Of a stretch of 64,000 nt of DNA, positions 10,638-20,978 are shown piece by piece. The notes beneath the pieces are model-generated. The model did not search any database. It was given only the letters and a program-made list of their open reading frames with translations, and was not told the DNA's origin. Where the stretch lies: positions 1,116,001 through 1,180,000 of the forward strand of contig JANATF010000011.1 of the NCBI GenBank assembly GCA_029449245.1, in the 5' to 3' direction. The stretch comes from Mortierella alpina. Lineage: Eukaryota > Mortierellomycota > Mortierellomycetes > Mortierellales > Mortierellaceae. Made by a program: the position numbers and the translations under genes. Numbering within the stretch: position 1 is the stretch's first letter; every line of letters begins with the position of its first letter.

Positions 10638-11681
10638 ATGCTGCATGCCCTTGACTTGCCAGAGATCCTATTCAGGATTGGACTTTACTTGGATGCCAAG
10701 CAAGTCTTAGCGTGCTCCTCCGTCTGCCGCTCATTCTACAGCTCCTTCTCACCGCTCATCTGGCAGGACCTTCATTTCGGACATCCCACTCTACTCACTA
10801 CACACGATACCCCGCACGAAGAGTCGCCTCTGAGGCGAAGCATATCCTACAACCAAGACGACGCCGACAGACCAAGACAAGAGCTCTTTGACATTCTTCA
10901 AGAGAAAGCCAGGTGGATGCGAAACCTTACGTTTAGCAATAGCGATTCTCACCACCACTTTTCCTTAGGAAGAGAATGCTCTCATCTGGATTCACTCACC
11001 ATCACTCGCTCCTCTATCGACGACCCACAGACTGGCAAACACTGGAACAGCTGCAAAACTCTCATAAAGCAAAACCGCGATTCGTTGCGATCGCTGACCA
11101 TGATCAACTGGAAGTATGAAGCGACTAAACCTCTCTCCGGACAACCTTTATGGAGCCCAATCCTGAGCTGCTCCAATCATATGAACTTGCGGACACTTGT
11201 TCTTGTCAAGTGCAAGATCCTAGGTCGGCAGCTGGATGCATTCTGGGCAATATGCAGCCGTCTCGAGAGCTTGGAGCTGGATGAAGTCGACATGGATTTG
11301 TCTCTCACGTTAACATCAACAAAGAACCTCTCTCAAAGCGATCGACCTTATGCACGGTTTCCACAACTTCAGGAACTGGCTATCCGAAGACTGAGACGAG
11401 CACACCCACTCCGTCAATTAGAGCTGCTGATCCGCCCCTGCCCTAAACTTCGAACGTTGTGCTGGTCGATTGACTGGTTCCGTCCGTTCCCAAGCAACCA
11501 ATTCTGCAATCTCTTTAGGTCGTTGACCTGGCCAGATCTAGATTCGATCCATGTGTCAGGTCATGGTAGCCGGATATATGAGCACGACAAAACTAGGCTT
11601 CTGGGAGCAGCCAAGCGACCCTTCCGTCTACTAGATCTGGGAGCTCAGGCGGAGATGACCAGGCCTAAATGTGGAACATGA
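10638..11681 (+). CDS. F-box-like protein with leucine-rich C-terminal region
   Basis: A single exon of 347 codons from ATG 10638. Residues 5-45 (LDLPEILFRIGLYL, CSSVCRSFYSSFSPLIWQDL) fit the F-box pattern: a Leu-Pro start, a hydrophobic helix, Cys-Arg and a W-x-D/L end. F-box proteins bind Skp1 and present substrates to SCF ubiquitin ligases. The remainder has irregular leucine-rich segments (LRTLVLVKC, LESLELDEV, LQELAIRRL) of the kind that binds substrates. It is much shorter than the 596-residue relative at 12104-13894 and ends abruptly at RLLDLG..., so it may be a truncated copy. An AATAAA lies about 25 nt after the stop. A relic of another paralogue sits just upstream on the opposite strand. 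Confidence 0.65.
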   Translation: MLHALDLPEILFRIGLYLDAKQVLACSSVCRSFYSSFSPLIWQDLHFGHPTLLTTHDTPHEESPLRRSISYNQDDADRPRQELFDILQEKARWMRNLTFSNSDSHHHFSLGRECSHLDSLTITRSSIDDPQTGKHWNSCKTLIKQNRDSLRSLTMINWKYEATKPLSGQPLWSPILSCSNHMNLRTLVLVKCKILGRQLDAFWAICSRLESLELDEVDMDLSLTLTSTKNLSQSDRPYARFPQLQELAIRRLRRAHPLRQLELLIRPCPKLRTLCWSIDWFRPFPSNQFCNLFRSLTWPDLDSIHVSGHGSRIYEHDKTRLLGAAKRPFRLLDLGAQAEMTRPKCGT

Positions 11682-12103
11682 TACGATCGTGTAGTGACAA
11701 GGAAGAAAATAAATACTGCAAGGGAGCCAGACAGAAGATGTGTTTATTCAAGTTAGCAAATCAGCATCAGAAGGATCCGCGGAGGATGGACTACAAAAGA
11801 AAAAACAAATATAGCGAGGAATTTTAAGCGCATTTATAGTGATAGAAGTAGGATGGATATGGATGTAGAGAAAACAAGAGAAACAGGAAAGTAATATTGA
11901 AAAGAAAGTATTAACACGACAATGGATCGCTACAAAAAAGGGAGGTCAAGATGTCATGACATGGTCGTTCGTTCGTTCGTTCCTTTTTCGCACTTACTTG
12001 CGCAAGAAGATAAGCTAAACTATTCGTGGGATCTCTTTGCCTTGAAGAAGGCGGGTATGGATAATTCTTGCCGTTTATGGAAAGTGAGGGGTGCTAGGGC
12101 TTC

Positions 12104-13894
12104 CTATGCTACAGCAATAACACTCTGCTTCAAGATCTTCACGATCTCCTTGTGGTCCGCCTTCTTGATGCCCAATCTACCTCGAACACTCACCAGTGGC
12201 CACTGTTTCAGCATCCACCAGACAGCACTCCTCGGCATATTCATTGTCTGGTCAGACATGAACGAGATACTTGAAATCTTCTTCAAACCCGAAAGCCTAC
12301 CCAACCCTGCCTCTAGTCGCCAATCCAAAGGCACTACATATCCGGAAGCCGTGCGTGACCTCAGTGGAAAATATCGGTCAAGGTCCATCACCTCCAAGGA
12401 TGTGAGCATACCAAGGCGCTGGAACACAGTGTGCTGCAGGGCCTCCCTATCATAACCGCTGTGGGCATTTCCGCTTTGTTGCCGTAATGGCGTTGACGAG
12501 TCCGGCGTTAATGCCGGCGCTGAATCTCCTGCTGAGAATGGTGGTAACGTATTAATGAATATCGTCCAGTGCTTTAAGCCCAAACAGATCCAAGGCTTTC
12601 CTTCCTGTATATCGTGCGCATGAATCACATCCGCCTTGATTGTGACCAAGTTTGGACACGACGACAGAACGTCCTGGACCATGGCTCCGCTGACAGTGGG
12701 ACATCGCATCATATCCAACATCCGCAGACTAGTAAATTGTTGCCTCAATGATCGAACCAACTGGTAGCCCGCCTCCGGGGATCGCAAGGTCAAAGACTCA
12801 AGACTGCCCTTGCCACCAGGACCGGTCCCGATGCGCTCCAGAACGTAGCTGTCAATTCTGGAGCCTGGGTGACCCGAAGGCGCTTTGACATGCCCAAAAT
12901 TAACGGACTCGAGTTCTGCCCATCGATGAAAACCAGGATCCTGCTCTTGCTCAGTTTCAAGGAACGAGACGTTTGAAGGGTGCAGTAACCGAGATATCCA
13001 GAAAAGACTTTTCAGCCTTGGACTCTGAGCAATAAAGAGTTTGAACTGCATCAGTAGAGTGACGCCCCGGATGTTGACAAGGGTGAGATGTCGCAGCGCT
13101 GTCTGCGCCTGTTCTGTTGGCGAAGACTCTCGGTCGAGCTCGACGGCGCAGCCAATGATCTTGAGCGTCTCCAGGTGAGGACCGGCTGCTCCCCAAACCA
13201 AGAGCAGATCCGACCATTGCATCTCCCGTCCGCTCAGCTCCAATGATGTCAACCGCGTGGAAGAGTACGATGGCGAAAGTGTGGGCGAGAAGCACTCCGC
13301 AACCGACAGCCAAAACTCCTTTGTTGGAATCTCTGTAGGCTGTGAAAACATGAGTGAGATCTCCAAGGACCTGAGTGTTCCCCTGTTCCCGCCCACCAAA
13401 GTTGCCAGCTTGCTCCAAGTCTTGCCATTTCGTGCATTGGAGGCAGTGCTGCTTTCCTCATTGTCGCTGTTGTAGTCATTGTGTACGTCGTCCACCAGGA
13501 TCTCATAGTCCTCCAAAAGCTCAAAACTTAGCCAGTTGGTGTTGCGGATTCGCCTGCAGCGTGGTGTGGGCGGTGCGGTTGCTGTGAGTCGAAGGTGCGA
13601 CAGGCGGCGACATTCCTCGGCCAGAGTGGCAATGTCCCTGAACGCGCATCGAGATTCGAACGCCAGAGATCGGATCAGGTGGGCGTTAGCACGGAGGGCA
13701 GCTGGCGGAGGCGGAGGCGCAAAGTTGCGCAGATGAGCCTCGTATGGATAGATGACCGTGTCCCGCCAGATGAGCGGCGCGAAGGTGGATCGCCATGCCT
13801 GACAGACCTGCGCGCAGATGGCAATCTCGCTGCGAGAGAGAAACGACCCGACCAGAGCCCTAATCTCGGGCAGGTCGAGCGGGGTATCGTCCAT
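12104..13894 (-). CDS. F-box-like/LRR protein
   Basis: One long exon; I chose ATG 13894 (MDDTPLDLPEIRALVG) over an upstream in-frame ATG at 13927 because the F-box then starts at residue 6, giving 596 residues. The F-box spans about residues 5-45 (LDLPEIRALVGSFLSRSEI, CQAWRSTFAPLIWRDTV). A series of degenerate leucine-rich repeats follows (LRSLEISLM, LTSLELSGREM, LETLKIIGC, LRHLTLVNI, LESLTLRS, LRMLDMMRCPTVSG). The last residues (VRGRLGIKKADHKEIV) are conserved in the relic at 10.4 kb. The predicted role is a substrate receptor of an SCF ubiquitin ligase; the substrate is unknown. Such genes are often amplified and rapidly lost in fungi, consistent with the fragments on both sides. Confidence 0.7.
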   Translation of the reverse strand: MDDTPLDLPEIRALVGSFLSRSEIAICAQVCQAWRSTFAPLIWRDTVIYPYEAHLRNFAPPPPPAALRANAHLIRSLAFESRCAFRDIATLAEECRRLSHLRLTATAPPTPRCRRIRNTNWLSFELLEDYEILVDDVHNDYNSDNEESSTASNARNGKTWSKLATLVGGNRGTLRSLEISLMFSQPTEIPTKEFWLSVAECFSPTLSPSYSSTRLTSLELSGREMQWSDLLLVWGAAGPHLETLKIIGCAVELDRESSPTEQAQTALRHLTLVNIRGVTLLMQFKLFIAQSPRLKSLFWISRLLHPSNVSFLETEQEQDPGFHRWAELESVNFGHVKAPSGHPGSRIDSYVLERIGTGPGGKGSLESLTLRSPEAGYQLVRSLRQQFTSLRMLDMMRCPTVSGAMVQDVLSSCPNLVTIKADVIHAHDIQEGKPWICLGLKHWTIFINTLPPFSAGDSAPALTPDSSTPLRQQSGNAHSGYDREALQHTVFQRLGMLTSLEVMDLDRYFPLRSRTASGYVVPLDWRLEAGLGRLSGLKKISSISFMSDQTMNMPRSAVWWMLKQWPLVSVRGRLGIKKADHKEIVKILKQSVIAVA

Positions 13895-14022
13895 TATTGG
13901 TGAAACAAAGAAGCGCTGTGTGCACATTTTTATTTATATCAAAGCGCCTCGAACCGCTGCCCCCCGAATGTCAACGACTAAAGTCGCGTAAGCCTGCCTA
14001 GTTGTCTGTACTTGTCCCCAAG

Positions 14023-14883
14023 TTAACTCGGGGTGCCGGTCGTGTTAGCGCCAACATGCTTCATGTGCATCTCTAGATTGGAGCTCTTCCACGCTGGTTC
14101 CTTGAGGATGTCAAACGAACCCTCCGTGTACAGTTTGAAATCCAGCGCGTAAAGGATTGGACATGACTGGACAATGCTGGCGACCCCAATGGCACTGAGG
14201 CGAGTTCCGTTCTCCAGCATTAGGATATGCGGATGTACAGCCCGACTCGATGGTGTCGTTAACTTCATCAATGTTGCATCGTTAGCTCTCGTCCCGCCGA
14301 GATTCACATGAGCGAGAAAAGGAGATGCCTCAATGATAGCCAAACCCCGGAGGTTCGATCCGGAGACATCCTTCGAGAACAGCGTCTTGCAATGCTCCGC
14401 AAGGCCGATCAGCCCTGCGAGGTGATTCGTGTGTTGCAGAACACCGACAGACTTGGGAATTCTGCAGACACTTCTATCCTCAAAGCGGACAGTGATGCGC
14501 TACCGAAGAAGTCGCCCTCGGATTCAGCAAGATTCCCAGTGCAAGATAGAGAGGCTAGGTGTGGCATCTGCGATCTGGCAATAGTATTGACGACAGCCAA
14601 AGTCCTGCACTTATGCAGCGTGGGTTGCCTGAGGGTTACGAGATCACGAAAAAAAATGCCTTTGCATCCTTGTAAGACATAGTACCGATGTCCTGGTATA
14701 CAAAGCGTGTCCTTGATGATGCCAGCAGCTCTACTATTGCCTCTGGACAGGCTTTGGCTGTAAGACGCAAGTGGAGAGTTTTGAGGCTAGACATGGGCTT
14801 GATGACGCGTGTGAGGTCCGAGCCTACGATATAATCAAAGCCTTTGTCATTGCCCAGACAATGTGAAAGTTTCTGATAAGGCT
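14023..14883 (-). pseudogene. Broken LRR (F-box-type) gene
   Basis: Read on the minus strand from about 14883, the sequence is leucine-rich-repeat-like in successive frames. First comes GSDLTRVIKPMSSLKTLHLR and LTAKACPEAIVELLASSRT. It hits a stop inside an 8-T run near 14650, where one extra base would continue in RDLVTLRQPTLHKCRTL. A second frame change is needed near 14420-14440 to enter HLAGLIGLAEHCKTLF, which continues through LRGLAIIEASPFLAHVNLG to a stop at 14023. No start codon or F-box is present. Introns could in principle explain one break but no good donor and acceptor pairs were found. I interpret it as a decayed copy of the local F-box/LRR group. Confidence 0.55.
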
Positions 14884-15102
14884 ACTATATTTGCGGAGAA
14901 AACTTGGGGAGGGTGGGCCAATAGCGAGGACGAGGCTGAGGATCTCTGGCATGGCAAGAGGACAGACCGTCATGATATGAACTTTGGGATGACAAGAGAG
15001 CATTGATGTCCAGCCTTTGTTGAGCAGTGTGAGAGAAAAAGAGACACATTTATTTGGGTGGCAGAACAATAAAAAGAAAACTATAAACACAGAGATGCTT
15101 GA

Positions 15103-16122
15103 TCAAGAACGGCTGGTGAGAGCAGCGTGGGCCTCAGCAAGTTTGGCCTCGAGCTGAGCAATGCGAGCGCTCTGCTCAGCCTCCTTAACCAGATGACCGT
15201 TCTTCTCGGTCTCTAGAACAGCAACCTTCATCGTAAGACGGTTGTTGGCAGACTCCAAGTCAGCGACCTTGGCCTCGAGACCCTCAAGCTTGATCAACTT
15301 CTTGAGACGAGAACGACGAGCAGCATCCGTGTTCTTGGCACGCTTGGCAACAATCTCGTCCATCTCATCCTCAGGAGAAGCGGCGCGCTTCTTGTTACCC
15401 TTGCCCTTGGAGGCGTCCACGGAATTAACAGAAACCATGGGCTCGCACTCCAACTTGGGAATGACCATGGCGGGAGCGTTGAGAGGCAACACAGGGGATG
15501 CGTTGTTGGCAGCCTGGGCCATCACAGCCAGCTCCAGATCGTGGCTCCAAGGAATGTTGAGAGCAGCAGCGGCCTGCTGAACAGCTGCAGTCGTCAGCAT
15601 GGGAGGTGCGCTGATCTGAGAAGGCGCATCGGCAGCAGCGGAGAGGACAGGGGAGGCGACGGTCGAGGGGACAACGTCAACACCCGTGAAGCCCAAGTCC
15701 ATGTCGAAGAGCGAAGGTCCCATAACGGCATTGAAAGAGTCCAAGCCTAAAACGGGGGAATCCTCAAGGGCAGAGAAGGGGCTCGACGACAGCGATGAAT
15801 CATCGCCCGACAGGACACCAAACTGAAAGTCAGATGCCAACCATTCATCAAATCCGCTACCGTTGTTCGTAACAGCGGGTGCGGTGATGAAGTTAGAGTT
15901 GTCGTGAACTGCGGCACATGGAGTTGCGTTCTTGCCGACTATTGATACAAAAACAAGATTTGAGGCGCAGTCAGTGAGGCGGTCCTATGTGGTTCACAAA
16001 ATCAAAGATATCCAGACAAGATTATACATACATTGGGCAAGGGCTGACTCCAGAGCGTCGGCCGACTTTGAGAGCTTGGGGTTGGTCATATCAAACATTG
16101 GGAAATCGATGGAGATGGCCAT
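15103..16122 (-). CDS. bZIP transcription factor of Gcn4/CPC1/CpcA type
   Basis: Two exons, 16122-16032 and 15938-15103, joined frame 927 nt, 308 residues. The C-terminus has a basic region KRAKNTDAARRSRLKKLIKL, the N-x7-R signature of Gcn4 relatives (yeast reads KRARNTEAARRSR). A heptad leucine zipper follows (LEGLEAKVADLE, LTMKVAVLE) in the last 80 residues. The N-terminal half has acidic, hydrophobic activation-like patches (FDEWLASDFQFG, LFDMDLGF). In yeast and moulds this factor activates amino-acid biosynthesis on starvation and is itself controlled by translation. Two short ORFs lie in the 5' leader of this gene, annotated separately, which fits that mode of control. A stable protein turnover signal was not identified. 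Confidence 0.85.
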
Positions 16123-16195
16123 GGTGGGAGAAACGGTGGTGGTATGCGTATAATGGATACGTAGGATTTTCAATTGAAAAGGTGCAAAGGACGCT

Positions 16196-16300
16196 TTAAG
16201 AGTGTAAGGCAAGTAAGGCAATCGAGGGGATTACTACTGGGATAATCGAGGCTACTGGGATATTGATATAAATCGTGGGGGGGGTAATTGAGGAAACCAT
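16196..16300 (-). promoter_or_regulatory. Upstream ORF 2 in the bZIP leader (34 codons)
   Basis: ATG at 16300 opens a 34-codon frame (MVSSITPPTIYINIPV...) that stops at 16196, 73 nt before the main ATG. A short first and a longer second upstream ORF is the layout of CPC1/CpcA leaders in filamentous fungi. The transcription start is not known, so inclusion in the mRNA is inferred. Confidence 0.5.
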
Positions 16301-16436
16301 CTTGAAAAGACTTTGTTTTGAACCGTAAAGGTTGTAAAGGTAAGGCTGGGGGGTGGGGCTAAAGGGGAAAGGGGGGTTCTGGGTTCGTTTGTGTTCTGGT
16401 GCGAAGGGGGTTTGATGTACAAAATGTACAAGGCGT

Positions 16437-16457
16437 TTAAGCTGAAAGAGAGGCCAT
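16437..16457 (-). promoter_or_regulatory. Upstream ORF 1 in the bZIP leader (6 codons)
   Basis: ATG at 16457 reads MASLSA and a TAA stop. It is the first of only two ATGs found on this strand between about 16122 and 16800. Its context (AAG before ATG, G after) is good for initiation. It lies 335 nt before the main start. Confidence 0.5.
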
Positions 16458-17836
16458 CTTGGCGATCACTGGTATGTACGATAGGTTGAAGGAGTTGTAT
16501 GAAAGGGTGGAGAATACGTCCACAAATATAGCAAGAGAAGGAGAAAAGAAAAAAAAATGAGCAGAGGTTCGCTGGGAACGAGACGAGCAACGTGGACTTG
16601 GTGTGGGTGTAAGGGTCTGTGTGCGGGGAAAGTGCAGAGAAAAAATAGAAAAGAGAAAAGGAAAGAAAAGGAAAAGGGGAAAAGAGAAAAACGAGTTGAA
16701 ATGGCGGAAAGCACTTAAGGGCGCGCCGTTCTAAAAGGACTGGACCCGCCCTGATTGGCCTGCGAGTTGGCAATATTTCTTCCGCCGCGCCCTTTTTTTT
16801 TTTTGTGTTTGTGCCTGTTGCTCGGGAGAGGTGCGGACAGATCAGCGCAGAACTCTAAAATGGCCTAGAGGGTGCGCCGGTCTCTGCACAGAAGACTAAG
16901 GGTCATCGGAGTCGAATTCACCGAGAAACACTGTCTCCAAATGGCAGCCATCTTCTATTCCAACAACAAATCGGCGTCTGGGCTATGGAGGTGTTCGCCC
17001 CCTGTCCATAATATTATTATTGTCTACTGTATTCGTAATCACAGGCTACTTGACTAGAGCACATTAGAGCTGGTCCGAAGCATGGATATGTAGTCGCTGC
17101 CTGCGGCCATGAAATAGCACATTCCTACTTTTTTAACCCCTTTTTCTCGGTGTGCGCGTGCCTCTTTGATGATTTGGGGGGGGGGGGGGGGGGGGGGGGT
17201 ACTGCTATTGTTCATTGTTTACTTCAGTCATAGGCGCAGGAACAAACAGCTTCATCAGTCTGGGGCAAATATCCCTGTCTTAGGAAAGGCTTCACCTTCA
17301 ATAGTCACCCATCTGCGAATTAGCGCCGCTGCTACGGGAAGGAGGGGAAGACACTGTAGAGTAGACGCCTCTGCCGGCGATATACGATAAGGAGGTGAAC
17401 GAGGAGATGAGAATGGGTGCATGAAAAATCTGATCAACGTGCCCAGCTTTTATGGGTTTTTTTTTGCCTCAATAGCTGTCGGCGCAACTTTTGTATCGAA
17501 ATTGCATCCATTTCGCGTCACAGCTCTATGACCCATAGGAGCAGTCTCCGCACCTTTCTCCAAGCCTTTCTCCCTCTCGATATCTCAATTGTAGCACCGC
17601 GATAGTAGTCTGTACTCACTAGTGATAGACTAACAAGAAGATACAGTACTGTAGTTGAGAAGCAAAAACGGCGCATTTGAACATTGATACTCCTGCGCGA
17701 CGAGCGCCTCCTATGAATCTCCACTCTCGCGGCTGTCAGCCTACAGAAGAGAGGCTTAGACCAACATGCGATTCGATATTGCCGTGGGAGACTTGAGGCT
17801 TTATACCACGAAGAGAACAGGAAACAAATTCTGTAT
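16458..17836. other. Intergenic region upstream of the bZIP gene
   Basis: On the bZIP strand the part at 16540-16700 is strongly pyrimidine-rich, a common feature of fungal leaders and promoters. A long poly-G run lies at 17176. No coding sequence was identified. Confidence 0.5.
17176..17199. repeat. Uninterrupted run of 24 G
   Basis: A homopolymer of 24 G on the plus strand (C on the minus strand) in the intergenic region. Such runs can form G-quadruplexes and are also prone to assembly error. Confidence 0.9.
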
Positions 17837-19461
17837 TCAATAGTCTTTTCTAGGTATGGGTGGTAGAGGTGTTCCTGAATTTTGCGGTGTCCAGTTTGAA
17901 CCTGTTGGTGGTGGAGGAGGCGGTGCTACATGTTGTGTTGGCCCCTGACTTCCCTGACTGCCCTGACTGTGATTTTCCATGGATGGAATCCAAACCATTG
18001 TCTCATAGAGCTCCTTGTTTTCGCCGTACTTTTGACGCTGCAACTGCAGGTGCTGCATCTGCGCATACGAAAACGATCCCGGGACTGGAGCTGGTCCTGA
18101 AAAAGCAGGTAATTGGTAGGTGGTGGAAGGAGACGTGGGTTGCTTCTCAGCCATTTCAATTCTCTCGCCATCGTCTCTTCCAGATGACTGCTTTGCTCGT
18201 GCTGGAGGATGGCTCGACATGGGTCTTGGTCTATATGCATAATGGTTGTAGTCGACATGGTCGTCCTGTGTCTCAGTATCCCATGCTAGAGCTGCCAATG
18301 ACAGATCGATCCCTCCCTCAGGTCCCAGTCCCATAGCCTCCTCCTCGGCCCTGTACTGATTCATTTGCTGCTCCAGGTGGTTGTTTTCCCGTAGGGGCGC
18401 CGTTGTTCCCGGTGCCTTTGCAATCTTATAGAATCGCACGATTCTGGCAGCAATATATTTGTAATATTGGGTTGGTTAGAACCTACAAGGCGGATCAATA
18501 TTTTCGACGGCAAAAAAAAAAAAGCAACAACTCGTACCTCACGTTTAGATTTCGCTGACAATACGTGTGCAAATGCTCGTCTTTCCGCAACGATACCAGT
18601 TTGCCCATCCGCACCAGGACCAGGACAACGAGCGCTCCAAGGAACTGAATCAGATTGCAGAGCTGAAGCATGATGTTGAACGCCAAGGCCACATGGGTTA
18701 TTCCACTCAGCTCTGGTAAATTCAGTGTTGGTGCCTCTCCTCTGTTCTGGAGCGACTGCTGATATGCCACTTGTCCCAGGATGGTGCAGTTGATGATGAG
18801 GCGAGGCAAGTCGCATAGCAAATGTTGCATCCAGTCTATCGGGAAATAGATGAGGAGGCGGTCAGGCTACGCGTTTCGGACACCATCTTCAAGAAAAGTC
18901 CATTCTTCAGGTTTGTGTTCCAGTAATACCTCGTAGTGTGAACCAGGTGAAAAAAACAAGCGCGTCCATGTGCCCATACCCCTGACCCACCCTCTCAAAG
19001 AACAAGAACCGCTCCTTGCTCCTCAGACACACCCACCGATAGGCCTCTCTGTTCACAAAGATGGCCTGGATATGGGCTTTCTTCAGAACCTGGCTTGCCC
19101 TCCAACCGCCATAGGCTACAATCGACAGGGATCCTGTCGTCGCTAATGCATAGACAACTAGTCCTGAACTGTTTCCTTTACCAGCGGAGTTGCGCACCCA
19201 GCTTGAGAGGAACGCGAGTGAGAAGCAATCGAGTAGGAGTGCCAAGAGAGGCTTGAAAAGTAACGATGCGAAGAGGTACTGTTTGAGCGTTGAGTGCCGC
19301 TGGGGATTAGCGATGGACCCGAGGTCGAGGTCCTTGGAGAATGTGGGTACGGTGACTTTGACGGATTGCAGCAGGAGCGAGCCCACACGCGCAGGGCCCG
19401 AGGAGGAGCTGTAGAACTGGGATGTCTCGTTGGCCGGAGGCTGAGGCAATGGTGGCTCCAT
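17837..19461 (-). CDS. KCH1: Kch1-like membrane protein (fungal low-affinity potassium transport family)
   Basis: Exons 19461-18930, 18835-18538 and 18443-17837 join to 1,437 nt, 478 residues. Exon 1 encodes two membrane segments (LLFKPLLALLLDCFSLAFL; VVYALATTGSLSIVAYGGW) followed by VNREAYRWVCLRSKERFLFF. After the splice the frame reads WFTLRDWMQHLLCDLPRLII, which fits the Kch family hallmark of a W-x3-L-x-D-L-P-R-x3-N stretch. A further membrane segment lies around residues 225-250. The C-terminal 200 residues are hydrophilic and proline-rich, ending PPLPPIPRKDY. In yeast, Kch1 and Kch2 act at the plasma membrane in K+ influx that triggers Ca2+ influx during pheromone response or ER stress. 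The assignment rests on remembered family motifs. The last splice uses an acceptor at 18444 that skips an in-frame stop. Confidence 0.65.
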
Positions 19462-19574
19462 GGTGAGGTATGTGCTAATGTGCTCTTGTTTGATTGTGAT
19501 GCGTGGTAATGGAGGAGTGAGTAGCTGGCGAGAAAGGAGAAAGCGGACACACGCGGTACTGACAATGCGCCTGT

Positions 19575-19610
19575 GTGTGATTGCGAGTGTGATTGCGAGT
19601 GTGATTGCGA
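19575..19610. repeat. Three perfect 12-bp tandem repeats
   Basis: The unit gtgtgattgcga occurs three times in a row just upstream of the Kch1-like start, followed by a purine-rich tract (19630-19730). It lies in the short interval between that gene and copy F. Confidence 0.85.
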
Positions 19611-20424
19611 GTGTGAGTGTCAGTCGCTCATGAAAAAAGGGGACAAGGGGAGGAGGACGAGAGGACGAGAGGACGAGAGAATGAGAGAACGAGAAGAAAG
19701 GTCAGGAGAAAACGAACCTGACAAGGCTATGACCACCGCCAAGACACGCTATTCTTAGCACAGCCACGCTGGCTGAACTTTGGGGACTGGCGCTGCATAT
19801 GTCCTGACGCGCTTTATGCTTGCTGGCAGTAAGACTCTATCTCTCGGATAATCGCCTCTAATGAGAACTTGAGGCTCTGCTGGAGCACCAACATGTCACT
19901 ATGTTGGTAAACATCGTCAGAGATCTCAACTGTACTACAGTGGCAGCTCACATGCAGCGGGGTTCTGGGCTTCCGCGGCTCGTCGTAGACACAGTTATCA
20001 GAGTGATAATCATGGAGCTGCCTCAATTTCACGCACATTGCCTGCAGGTGCTGCTTTGAGGCGTTTAGATGCTGCATCTGTCTCTTTGGTGACTCCTCAT
20101 CTTGATATTGATCCTGCAATTGCCCGACAAGACGTACTGCCGATCCATACAGCTGCCACAACGCTTGAAACTCTTGGACCTGTCGTTCTCTCTCAAGCGA
20201 TACCCGTGATGATGCCGGATCATTCGAGCCGGGCGCACGACTCCAATCCATCACTGGATACGCGCTCTCGAATGACACTCTTGCTCAAGATGGCATTCGT
20301 GCTAGACAGCCCGTCCGTTGTTCTGCCTGGCATGGCCGACTGTGGCGCCGGAACTCTGTGGAGCGGAGTAGATAGATACGTCAAGCGGTCCTCTCCTCTT
20401 ACTGCGACGGAAATGAAAGGTAAG

Positions 20425-20464
20425 GAGGGTCAGCTTGACAAGAAGAGGGTCAGCTTGACAAGAA
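20425..20464. repeat. 20-bp direct tandem duplication inside copy F
   Basis: The unit gagggtcagcttgacaagaa is present twice without spacer. It falls in the last membrane segment of copy F and shifts the frame into a stop. Confidence 0.9.
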
Positions 20465-20936
20465 AAGTGACCGCGCAAGTCCACAGAACAGTCCTAAGAT
20501 GAGGCCATCGCTCATCCTCAGCCCTCCTGATATAATTCCTGCGCAATGCCCAGAGTGCACAGAGTAACCCTGCTAGCAAAAAGACAGCAGCTCCTCCGAA
20601 CACCGTGATCTCAACCATTATCAACAGATATCTTGGAGCCGATGCGGAACTGAGGTCCCTGATCCCAAAAGGCTTTGAAGGAGCCCCAAGCTTCGCTTCG
20701 CTTGTAACGATGTGTGCTTGTAGCACAGTCGCGAACTTGATCCCGTAGTACACTCCAACGGCCGTCTTCACGCAGAATATCACACACCAGCCTAAATAGA
20801 GAACAGTGCTCGCGACATCTGAAATATGATCTTGACCTTGAAGCTCCAAGACCCCCGCCGCCACTCCTGTACCCAGCGAGAAGATACCTGGGGTTATGGT
20901 GCAGATGACAAGAAAGATTCTTCTTTGGCGGGATGT

Positions 20937-20978
20937 CAGGTATAATATATCAGGTATAATATATCAGGTATAATATAT
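20937..20978. repeat. 14-bp unit repeated three times inside copy F
   Basis: The unit caggtataatatat is present three times head to tail. One copy keeps the reading frame of the family; the two extra copies add 28 bp and shift it. Confidence 0.85.
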
